From Candidatus Heimdallarchaeota archaeon LC_3 (GTDB lineage Archaea; Asgardarchaeota; Heimdallarchaeia; Hodarchaeales; LC-3), in contig MDVS01000087.1 in assembly GCA_001940645.1 (NCBI GenBank), positions 1-34,812 on the forward strand: 34,812 bases of DNA, in the 5' to 3' direction. Shown here one piece after another: positions 8,190 to 15,665 of the stretch. Below the pieces are notes generated by a model. The model saw only the letters and a list, made by a program, of their open reading frames with translations. It did no database searches and was not told the DNA's origin. Positions within the stretch are counted from its first letter, which is position 1. Each line of letters opens with the position of its first letter. A program made the position numbers and the translations under genes.

Positions 8190-10364
8190 ATGAAGGAAAG
8201 ATGCAAATACTGCGAAGGTTCTGGTAAAAAAATCGGTTTAGATGTATGTCCTACTTGTAATGGATATGGAGTCAAAACTTTTCAACTTGATGCCAAAACG
8301 CAGGTGTATAAGGGTAAAGTCAAAGGGCCAGGTCAAAGTTGTAAAACTTGTGAAGGTACTGGAAAAATCAGAGTTACAACTGACTGTGATTGTGACGATG
8401 GTTGGCGTTATTTATGTGAATTATGCAAAAATAATACAGATTCAAATAATTTATTGTGTAGAAAATGTTTCCAAGACCCAGTTATTTATGAACTTAGATA
8501 TCCCTTTGATAAGTCAGTTCTTGAAAGAAGAGCTGTTCTTGGTAATGTGGCAAATATTCAGGGTTCTACCGCTATAATATCAGTAGCTGATATTCAAGGT
8601 AGATTGAAACTTGCACAAGTTCCAAAAGGAACATTTGTTAAATCTGGAGATAAAATTCCTGTAAGTTTATCTTCTACAAGCTCGAATGGAAGAATTCAAA
8701 ACGATTTTGTTTATGTTAGAGCAAGTAATTACAAAATACAGACAATTCGTTCAAAAAATATACCATTAAGTCCATCGTTTGAAAAAATAATTAAAAACGA
8801 AGTAAATGAGGGTTTTATTATACGTGCGAATGCTGAAATTATCAGTATAAAGCAAACTTCAGGACCGACTCTTTTTCGATTAGTAGACGAATTTGGAAAC
8901 AATGTTGTTGGTGTAGGTTTTATTGAAGCTGGACAGAGAGCTTTTCCTCATATTCACGAAGGGGTAATAGTTGAGGTAGCTGGTCACTATAATATTCATC
9001 AAGGACAAACGCAAATAGACCTAAGAGAAATATTAGCATTATCTGATGAAATGAGTGAACAATTTAAGATTAAAGTTGGTAAACGTCTTCAAGAAAAAAC
9101 CAAAGCACCAGATATTCCGTTTTCAATTAAGTCTGAGATCTTTGATACTCTTAGACCTCAATTTCAAGCTGTTGCTGAAAGAATCAGACAATCTGTTTTT
9201 ACTGGACAAAATATAATAATAAAATATTACCATCCAAGCGTTGACGCAACATGTGCAAGTATTGTATTAGAATTGGCAATATTAGATTTATTAAGATCAA
9301 AATCAAGTCTATCTAAAACAAGTTTAAGGAAATATCCAGAAAGAATGAACTACTACGAGTTTGGAGATGCTTCACGAGATATTGTTTCATTTTTAGAAGA
9401 ACAATCCAGAGCTGGGGGTTCAACTGAACTGCCTCTATTAATATTAATTGACCTTGGATCATCTGAAGAGAATAACTTAACATTTGATTTGCTTTCAACT
9501 TATGATGTGGAAACTGTAATATTAGATAATCACCTAATAGGAGAGACTATGAAAGATAAGAAATATTTCATCAATCCTTTACTTGCCTCCAATTCTGATG
9601 AATACAATATTTCAGTAGGGATGTTAGCCTTCGAATTAGGTCGTATAATTTCTTCCAATCCAGAATCATATACTAAAGGTTTACAACATATACCAGTTAT
9701 TTCTGGTCTCGCAGAAAAAGTTTCCCAGATAAATTCTCCTGATTCTGAAATAGGCCAGTATTTATCCTTTGTCAAAGATTCTTACACCCTTGAAAAACTA
9801 GAAGAAATGATGTTAGCAATTGATTATCAAACTTTCTTTTTAAGAACCTATACAGATGGTGGGATATTACTAGCGGAATTATTAGGTTTAGGTGTTTCAC
9901 CAACAGTAGTAGATCATTTAGTTCCTAGATTAGCAAAAGAAGCAAAATTTGCTTCTGAATCCGCAATCAAACCTACTCTAGTTCATGCTGACACATCCAA
10001 TCTTAATACTGCAGAAGGCGGATCTGAAATCATGGTTACAAAAATTGATTTCGATCTCACTCCAAGAACAGGTTATCCTAATCCATCTAAAACTACTGAG
10101 ATAATTCATGAACAATATGTTATAGAAAACCAAGGTAAAATAGTAATAACACTCGGAATAGGACATGATTATGTTCTGATCCACTCAAGTGGTGTTAAAT
10201 TTAATCTTGATTCAATAATTGAGAATATTAAGGTAAAAATTCCATCCGCAGGTGTAATTCAGGGTAGCGGACATGGTAGAATCGGATTTGTTAGGTTCTT
10301 CGCACCTTTCAAGAAGGATGTTTTGGAGCATATGCTCTCCGAGTTTGCTGTTTTATCTAATTGA
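8190..10364 (+). CDS. Archaeal RecJ-like DHH-family protein with DnaJ-type zinc finger and OB fold
   Basis: 724 aa from the ATG at 8190, which has 'gagg' 7 nt upstream; a TTG 18 nt earlier is possible but worse. Residues 4-94 carry CxxCxGxG-type repeats as in the DnaJ zinc finger ('CKYCEGSG', 'CPTCNGYG', 'CKTCEGTG', 'CDCDDG'), then further Cys pairs. An S1/TRAM-like segment (about 105-175) and an OB fold (about 205-285) follow, then a DHH/DHHA1-like core from about 335. This matches the archaeal group of RecJ-like proteins with a DnaJ zinc finger. The catalytic core looks altered: the HxDADG motif reads 'HPSVDA' (348-353) and DHH reads 'DNH' (446-448), while DHHA1 'GSGHG' is kept. It may bind nucleic acid, like Cdc45, more than cut it. 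Confidence 0.85.
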   Translation: MKERCKYCEGSGKKIGLDVCPTCNGYGVKTFQLDAKTQVYKGKVKGPGQSCKTCEGTGKIRVTTDCDCDDGWRYLCELCKNNTDSNNLLCRKCFQDPVIYELRYPFDKSVLERRAVLGNVANIQGSTAIISVADIQGRLKLAQVPKGTFVKSGDKIPVSLSSTSSNGRIQNDFVYVRASNYKIQTIRSKNIPLSPSFEKIIKNEVNEGFIIRANAEIISIKQTSGPTLFRLVDEFGNNVVGVGFIEAGQRAFPHIHEGVIVEVAGHYNIHQGQTQIDLREILALSDEMSEQFKIKVGKRLQEKTKAPDIPFSIKSEIFDTLRPQFQAVAERIRQSVFTGQNIIIKYYHPSVDATCASIVLELAILDLLRSKSSLSKTSLRKYPERMNYYEFGDASRDIVSFLEEQSRAGGSTELPLLILIDLGSSEENNLTFDLLSTYDVETVILDNHLIGETMKDKKYFINPLLASNSDEYNISVGMLAFELGRIISSNPESYTKGLQHIPVISGLAEKVSQINSPDSEIGQYLSFVKDSYTLEKLEEMMLAIDYQTFFLRTYTDGGILLAELLGLGVSPTVVDHLVPRLAKEAKFASESAIKPTLVHADTSNLNTAEGGSEIMVTKIDFDLTPRTGYPNPSKTTEIIHEQYVIENQGKIVITLGIGHDYVLIHSSGVKFNLDSIIENIKVKIPSAGVIQGSGHGRIGFVRFFAPFKKDVLEHMLSEFAVLSN

Positions 10365-10662
10365 AACAATTAAAATATTTTCATTAATTTTCTCATTTAA
10401 TAACCAATAGAATAATTGTACCCCTAAAGAGATGTTATTTGTATGGTTTTGAAATTAAAATATCTTTAATTTTTAGTGATATTTTTTGGAGAATATATTG
10501 AATTATAATTAGTTAAAGTTTCTAATACAAAATATTATTAATAAAAAAAAAAATTAATCCTTATACAAGAGTATTACATTAAATTTTAGATTTCATTGAA
10601 TTAATGAACTTAATGTTACTTGATTTAATTCTAGTAGTTGCCGCGCAAAGAATGAAATTAAA
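10365..10662. other. AT-rich spacer, no gene seen
   Basis: About 300 nt between two plus-strand genes. I find no coding frame of note, no tRNA-like cloverleaf and no clear terminator hairpin. It probably holds the promoter of the longin-like gene. Confidence 0.5.
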
Positions 10663-11646
10663 ATGTTAAATAAAAAAACTTCTAACAATAAAATCAGTTC
10701 AGAAAAAAAGTTTTCTGAATCAATATTTAGAGAAGAAGAATTAAGGAGTATAATTAAAGATCTGAGCAATCTGAAATTTCAAAAAAAGGCAATTATTTCC
10801 CTTGGAGAGATCATTGAGGATATTGGATATTCTATTGTTAAAATAGCATTAAGTTTAAATCCTGAAAATGAGCTTACAAGTGATTTGGTAGTTAGAGCTG
10901 CTAAAAGACATGCTTCCCTTTCAGTACCCATGATACATTATCTGTGGATAATAAATTCTAATGGGGCTGCTCTTTTTTCAAAAAGTTATTCAGGTTTACA
11001 GTTTCCTGATACTATATTTGCGGGTTTGTTACTAGGAATAGTTAATATGATCCAAGAAGTTTCTGGAAGGGATTTAGAGCGATTAGTCATAGGAGACTTA
11101 TCAATATACATCCAAGAAGTGCCACCAATAGCTTGTGCTGTTATAAGTGATGATTCAAAGGGAATTCCATCCTTAGTAAAAGAATTAGGCAAAGAATTCT
11201 TAAGAATTTATGGTCATCGAATTTCAGAGCCAGCTGTTGATGTTAATGTATTCACCACATTTGAAAAACACGCAAGAACTATTATTCGTAATTGGGGAAT
11301 TGTCAAACTACCTACTGATGCAGCAGGGGACGCTGTCGCGAAATTATTAGATCCAGAAATGATTAGACATGGTGTAATATCAGCTGCTCAAAGAAAAGAT
11401 CTGAAAAATGCTATGAAAGAGTTAAAAGAGATACCGATATTTCACGAAGATGAAAACAATACCTCTTTTGAAAAATTAATAGACAGTAGCTTTTCACAGG
11501 AGAGAATGCGTCCAAATTTTGTTGATAGTGATAAATCAGGCAAAGATTTGATAAAAGAGATTTTTTCAGCCGTCAATAAACTAAAAGCTTCCTCTGAACA
11601 TGATGAAGAGACCGATGACGAATTTTCCAATGAAGACTCAAACTAA
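10663..11646 (+). CDS. Longin/roadblock-like fold protein, Asgard type
   Basis: 327 aa. An N-terminal helical part (residues 20-85) is followed by a profilin-like domain at about 90-187: a hairpin 'IHYLWIINSNGAALFSKSYSG', a long helix 'FAGLLLGIVNMIQEVSG', strands 'LERLVIGDLSIYIQEV' and 'PIACAVISDD', and a final helix 'VKELGKEFLRIYG'. This order and the words 'I..SNG..LFS..Y' and 'FAG.L..I..M..E' recall the longin/roadblock proteins that are abundant in Asgard genomes and act with small GTPases in eukaryotes. The C-terminal 140 residues are helical, ending in a very acidic tail ('DEETDDEFSNEDSN'). There is no membrane segment. Its partner is unknown; no small GTPase is in the window. Confidence 0.6.
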   Translation: MLNKKTSNNKISSEKKFSESIFREEELRSIIKDLSNLKFQKKAIISLGEIIEDIGYSIVKIALSLNPENELTSDLVVRAAKRHASLSVPMIHYLWIINSNGAALFSKSYSGLQFPDTIFAGLLLGIVNMIQEVSGRDLERLVIGDLSIYIQEVPPIACAVISDDSKGIPSLVKELGKEFLRIYGHRISEPAVDVNVFTTFEKHARTIIRNWGIVKLPTDAAGDAVAKLLDPEMIRHGVISAAQRKDLKNAMKELKEIPIFHEDENNTSFEKLIDSSFSQERMRPNFVDSDKSGKDLIKEIFSAVNKLKASSEHDEETDDEFSNEDSN

Positions 11647-11702
11647 TCAATATTATCGAGTGAATTTTTTTTTAAAAAAATAATTCCGGGTAAAAAGATA
11701 TT

Positions 11703-12734
11703 ATGACATATTATAATATAGATTTTTCGTTACTAGACAAAACTATAAAGAATTTTCGAATAAAACCTCAAAAAATATTACTACAGTTTCCAGACGGATT
11801 ATTAGGTTCTCCTCTTCAAAGTGTTGTCAATTTTCTTATTGAAAGAGATATTGAACCTGTTTTATCAGCTGATCCGTCTTATGGTGCATGTGATTTGCCT
11901 TTAAATCAAGCAAAAATGATGGGTATTGATCATATATTCCATTTTGGACATTCAACATTTGCATTTCCACCTCCTTCAGAATTTAAAGGAAAAATAAGTT
12001 ATTTTCCAGTGAAAGTTAATATTGAATTTTCCTGGAATAAAATACTGGAAGAGATCATAATATTGGGTTGGAAAACAGTAGGGTTATTAACCACAATTCA
12101 ACATGTTGATAAATATAAATTTGAAAACGAAACTATAAATAACAGCAATATTACTTTTGTTCAACATAAAGAAGGACAAATATTAGGATGCAATCAGGAT
12201 AGAGCCACTAAAATTGCTTCTTCTGTAGATGGATTTTTAGTTATAGCAGGAGGAGATTTTCATGCCTCACCTATTGTTGTTGCGACCAATCGGCCAACTT
12301 TAAGGTATGATCCATTTAATGAAACATTTAAATTATTCGACGAGCAATTTAGAAATAAATATTTATCTAAGAGGTATGCTTTGATTGAAAAAGCAAAAAA
12401 AGCAACAAATTGGGGTGTAATTCTCTCTGCAAAATCAGGTCAATTCCCTAAAGATAAGGGTAGTAGAATTCTTAACATGCTTAAAAGAAAAGGATTAACA
12501 GCTATTCCTTTTATCATGCATAATGTGAATCTTCCCCATTTATCAAACTTTGAAACGATAGATGCATGGATAATAACTCTGTGTCCCCGCTTAGCAACTG
12601 ATGATTATATAAGAATTAAAAAACCAATTTTAACTTCAAGAGAATTAGCGGTTGTCTTGGGTGATTTAAGTTGGGATCAATTTATCACTCCTAAAACAGG
12701 AGAGCATTTACTAACAATAGAAGAATTTGAATAA
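11703..12734 (+). CDS. dph2: Diphthamide biosynthesis enzyme Dph2
   Basis: 343 aa. Archaeal Dph2 is a homodimeric, non-classical radical-SAM enzyme that binds a [4Fe-4S] cluster with three cysteines, one per domain, and transfers the 3-amino-3-carboxypropyl group of SAM to a His of elongation factor 2. All three are here: C63 in 'PSYGACD', C163 in 'ILGCNQ' and C294 in 'TLCPRLATDD'. 'LLQFPDGLL' at the start and 'ADPSYGACD' are family signatures. It follows the longin-like gene by 56 nt on the same strand. Its end faces the DENN-like gene with only 7 nt between them. Confidence 0.95.
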   Translation: MTYYNIDFSLLDKTIKNFRIKPQKILLQFPDGLLGSPLQSVVNFLIERDIEPVLSADPSYGACDLPLNQAKMMGIDHIFHFGHSTFAFPPPSEFKGKISYFPVKVNIEFSWNKILEEIIILGWKTVGLLTTIQHVDKYKFENETINNSNITFVQHKEGQILGCNQDRATKIASSVDGFLVIAGGDFHASPIVVATNRPTLRYDPFNETFKLFDEQFRNKYLSKRYALIEKAKKATNWGVILSAKSGQFPKDKGSRILNMLKRKGLTAIPFIMHNVNLPHLSNFETIDAWIITLCPRLATDDYIRIKKPILTSRELAVVLGDLSWDQFITPKTGEHLLTIEEFE

Positions 12735-12741
12735 TAACTAG

Positions 12742-13761
12742 CTATAGTTGATTGAAAATACTCTGAAAACTTGGAAACTGAATTTTTGCCATTGATAATA
12801 TGAAACTTTTGTTTTCTTCATCAAGATTAGACAAATCTTCTATTATTTTATCAATATTAACAGGAACTTTTGAGGAATATTCTACAATTTGATCAATCAT
12901 TTTTTTATAGATATTAAATTTCGAAATAATATATCGTTCTGCTGATGAAGAATCTTTAGGACGAATAACCTTTTCAATTATTGTTTGTAAACTTTTATTT
13001 GGAATTCCACCCTCCACTTTACCTTTTTCTATATTAATAACGGTAACACCAATATTCAAAAAAAAGTCAGTAAATTTAACATCTTGACAACCTACTAAAT
13101 CGAAACCTGTGGGATCTATTGGTGTGGTAGTTTCCATAAGTTTAATCATTGTTTTCCAAGGTAAAAATAATTCCAAGGTACCCATCATTTGTTCTATTAA
13201 TACCCTATGTCCAATTATTAAAACTGGTTGTTCCAATAATAAGGCTGTTATTGCTTGATCTAAATCTTTCTTAATAGTCTTTAATAGCCAGCTAATATTA
13301 CTTTTTTGCATTTTTGTTCTAACAGCTTGTTTTAACAAATCTGAACGATAATCAGAAGGTTCTTTAAAAAGTTTTTGAAGCAATAAAGTATTTGATCCAG
13401 ATAAAGTTGGTTTTCCATCATAGACATAGTTTGATAATCGATATGCAAACAAGTGAGCCCTTCTTTTTAATACAGGGATTTGTTTGTACAAATTCATTTG
13501 TTGGTCTTGGTCGACTACATAAGTGATAGAAGCAATCACAGGCACTTGTCTACCATAAACTTTAAACAGAAAAATAAATCCTATTTTTCCTAAATCAGGA
13601 AAAGGAAGAACAGCATCTTGAATATTAAAATCAGTTTTTGACATACTAACTGAAAGCTGAGCTTTAACAGCAATTTTTTTTGCAAAACTTTCTTCTGAGG
13701 TAGTAAATGCTACTAATGGTCCTTGATTAGGGTCAATTATTGAAAATGTCAAATCTGCCAT
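12742..13761 (-). CDS. Candidate longin-DENN-like protein
   Basis: 339 aa from the ATG at 13761; a TTG seven codons earlier is possible. The N-terminal third (residues 3-110) has a longin-like plan: 'LTFSIIDPNQGPLVAFTT' with the Gly-Pro turn seen in the Nprl2, FLCN and AVL9 type of longin, helix 'FAKKIAVKAQL', strands 'VLPFPDLGKIGFIFLFKVYG' and 'PVIASITYVV', and helix 'RRAHLFAYRLS'. The second part (about 178-255) has 'PVLIIGHRVLIEQMMGTLELFLPW', then 'FDLVGCQDVKFTDFF' and 'GVTVINIEKGKVEGG', which follow the DENN core order (strand, helix ending in a Pro-containing turn, 'F.vG...', then a strand with an acidic residue and G-K-V). DENN proteins regulate Rab or Rag GTPases. The match is by eye only. 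Confidence 0.5.
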   Translation of the reverse strand: MADLTFSIIDPNQGPLVAFTTSEESFAKKIAVKAQLSVSMSKTDFNIQDAVLPFPDLGKIGFIFLFKVYGRQVPVIASITYVVDQDQQMNLYKQIPVLKRRAHLFAYRLSNYVYDGKPTLSGSNTLLLQKLFKEPSDYRSDLLKQAVRTKMQKSNISWLLKTIKKDLDQAITALLLEQPVLIIGHRVLIEQMMGTLELFLPWKTMIKLMETTTPIDPTGFDLVGCQDVKFTDFFLNIGVTVINIEKGKVEGGIPNKSLQTIIEKVIRPKDSSSAERYIISKFNIYKKMIDQIVEYSSKVPVNIDKIIEDLSNLDEENKSFILSMAKIQFPSFQSIFNQL

Positions 13762-13963
13762 ATTTACACTATAACCATTCAAAATTTAATGATTTTAAAG
13801 AAGGGTAAAAATTTTTTTGCTAGAATTTGAGATTCATAACAATTAGATTTGTTATTTTCTTTGAAATTACTCCTTAATATATTTTATTGCATTTATATTA
13901 AAAATTTCACTAAATTTATAGTGATTAATTTTCCTAAAATACTGTTAATTAAGTGCAGGTTTG

Positions 13964-14453
13964 CAGAATGTGTTCATTTGTTCCGTTTGTATTCAAATGA
14001 ATACTTCTTTTCATCCAACTGAATAAATAATGAAACAAACAGGATGTAATCCATGAAAACTACCTAGTTTTCAAACATCCAATACATTATCAGCAGGTAA
14101 CCATAAAAAGTGGTCAAAGGCGTTTGGGGCTACTTAGACGGATAATTTTTTCTTATTGTTCACGTTCCGCAGAAACGTCTTCAGTACCCACCTCTATACT
14201 GATTTTGGAAGAAATGTAGACTCCATTGCTTCGAAAAACTTACCTTTCGGTTTATCTATTTTTTTATTTCCCGAGTTGAGTGGTAGGAAGTTGAGAACTT
14301 CTAATGCTTCTGGTATTAGGCGTACGAATTATGAAAATCATTTACAGAAGCACATGTATTGAAGTATTCTTCTTCTTTAAAGAAGCTTGAGACACCAGTA
14401 TAGAAATATATTATTACAATTTGACCAATTTGACCGATTCAAATGAACAGAAT
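13964..14453. repeat. Possible short terminal inverted repeats with flanking direct repeat (MITE-like)
   Basis: TGTTCATTTG at 13971-13980 is repeated as its exact reverse complement CAAATGAACA at 14440-14449. Just outside or overlapping them, CAGAAT occurs at 13964-13969 and again at 14448-14453, as a target duplication might. The match beyond the 10-bp core is weak, and the right-hand copies overlap by two bases, so this is only suggestive. Confidence 0.25.
14042..14080. repeat. Hairpin-forming inverted repeat
   Basis: The inner stem tgaaaact/agttttca (14054-14061 and 14066-14073) has loop 'acct'; the outer stem ggatgt/acatcc (14042-14047 and 14075-14080) is separated from it by six bases on the left and one on the right. 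It sits in the structured island upstream of the PurM/HypE-like gene and could be part of a small RNA. Confidence 0.6.
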
Positions 14454-14575
14454 TGGACGATATGGACTTATAAACTCAATGATATTCATATATTTCAAAT
14501 AAGTAGTTTATTTATTTCAACTAATGTCAATAAAATTTAGATTTTACTATTTTTTAATTTTACAGGGATTTTTTT

Positions 14576-15634
14576 ATGTTAAAAGAAGGAAAATTGCCTA
14601 TTCCAGAATTAACTGAGTTAATATCATTTCAGGGTGCGAAAATATCAGGGACAATTATATTACCAGGGATCGGATTAGATGCTTCTGCAATAAATCCAGA
14701 AATTGCTAATACTTATTGTAAAAAATTTTATGATTCAGAAGATGAATGCTTTTTAATTATTAAATCTGATCCTATAACTTTTTCAACAAGTAATCCCGGT
14801 AAATTTAGCATAATCATTAATGCTAATGATATTTCTTGTTTAGGAGGCGTTCCTTATGGATGTACTATTACTTTATTAATACCTCCTGGTAATTCATTTG
14901 ATATCGTTAAAAAAATACAATGTGAAATTCATGATACATGCAAAAATATCGGTATAAGTATATTGGGAGGACATACAGAAATTACATCTTCAGTAAACCA
15001 AATTATTATATCTTTATCTATGATTGGATTTGTTCCTCATAATTTTTTACCGTCAAGAGTAATTTCAGAGGGAAATGTGCTGATTCTATGTGGTTTTATA
15101 GGTAATGAAGGAACAGTAATATTATCACAAGAAATTAACAATAAATTTGATAAAATTATCTTTGAATTGAAAGAAATAAATAGACTCGAAGAATTGTTAT
15201 ATGTCGGGGATACTGCTTTAAAACTTAATAAAGTTTTAAAACCTCTTTTAATACATGATCCTACCGAAGGTGGTGTATTAGGAGCAATTTATGAATTATT
15301 TCGAGGTTTAGAGAATGAAATTGGAGTTAACATTTTTAAAAATTCCTTAGATAGGCATATCCATCCGTTTACTAGAAAAATTTCAGATTTATTAGATATT
15401 GATCCTTTAAGATTAATATCAAGTGGAGCTTTATTACTTATAATATCATCAGATCAAATGGACAATTTTAAAACAATTATTAAAGATTTCTTTATACCTA
15501 TTTCTGTGATAGGAGAGGTCAAAGATAAAAAGATAATGTTTGATGATAATACCCCTATTAAGCCTCCTGAATCGGATGAACTAATACAAGGCTTTAAGAA
15601 TTTGGAAAAAATTATTGAAAAAAATAATTTATAA
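14576..15634 (+). CDS. PurM/HypE-superfamily (AIR synthase-related) ATP-binding protein
   Basis: 352 aa. The N-terminal domain has 'LPGIGLDASAI', 'LIIKSDPITFST' and 'IIINANDISCLGGVPYG', which match the dimer/ATP-binding half of PurM, HypE, SelD and ThiL proteins (D.v.ai..a.P). 'ISILGGHTEIT' is the typical GGHTE motif. The C-terminal half holds 'LLIHDPTEGGVLGAIYEL' (DPTRGG in HypE) and 'SSGALLLII'. The end, 'EKIIEKNNL', lacks the PRIC-type cysteine tail that carries the carbamoyl/cyano group in true HypE, so a hydrogenase role is not supported. A 'aggga' site lies 7 nt before the ATG. The gene is followed 31 nt later by the EutA-like gene, probably as one transcript. Confidence 0.8.
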   Translation: MLKEGKLPIPELTELISFQGAKISGTIILPGIGLDASAINPEIANTYCKKFYDSEDECFLIIKSDPITFSTSNPGKFSIIINANDISCLGGVPYGCTITLLIPPGNSFDIVKKIQCEIHDTCKNIGISILGGHTEITSSVNQIIISLSMIGFVPHNFLPSRVISEGNVLILCGFIGNEGTVILSQEINNKFDKIIFELKEINRLEELLYVGDTALKLNKVLKPLLIHDPTEGGVLGAIYELFRGLENEIGVNIFKNSLDRHIHPFTRKISDLLDIDPLRLISSGALLLIISSDQMDNFKTIIKDFFIPISVIGEVKDKKIMFDDNTPIKPPESDELIQGFKNLEKIIEKNNL

Positions 15635-15665
15635 TACTTAATAATAAAACTGGTTTTTGATTACT

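Larger units (their letters stand above)
13762..14575. other. 0.8-kb spacer with a more GC-rich, structured island
   Basis: The middle of this gap (about 13950-14360) is visibly less AT-rich than its flanks and has runs such as 'ggcgtttggggctacttagacgg' split by AT stretches. Frames there are short and lack family features: a 68-codon plus frame from 14156, and on the minus strand a piece of about 43 codons ending near 14203 and another ending near 14152. The island could be a non-coding RNA, or a degraded insertion sequence. I checked for SRP RNA, RNase P RNA and tRNA landmarks and did not find them. The flanks are plain AT-rich DNA. Confidence 0.5.

Noticed and set aside
14136..14320. Minus-strand fragments in the island read as a possible transposase remnant
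   Set aside because: One piece of about 43 codons and another of about 25 lie in different frames, but neither carries a motif (no RuvC or HUH residues, no zinc knuckle), so calling an IS family would be guesswork.
14156..14362. 68-codon plus-strand frame in the structured island
   Set aside because: TTG start, mixed composition, no ribosome-binding site and no recognisable motif; more likely part of a non-coding or decayed element.
13950..14400. SRP RNA, RNase P RNA or tRNA gene in the spacer
   Set aside because: No GGAAG/AGCAG helix-8 words, no RNase P conserved core and no T-loop GTTCRANYC were found.
14576..15634. True HypE (hydrogenase maturation)
   Set aside because: The C-terminal cysteine tail is absent and no hydrogenase or hyp genes are nearby; kept only as a PurM/HypE superfamily member.
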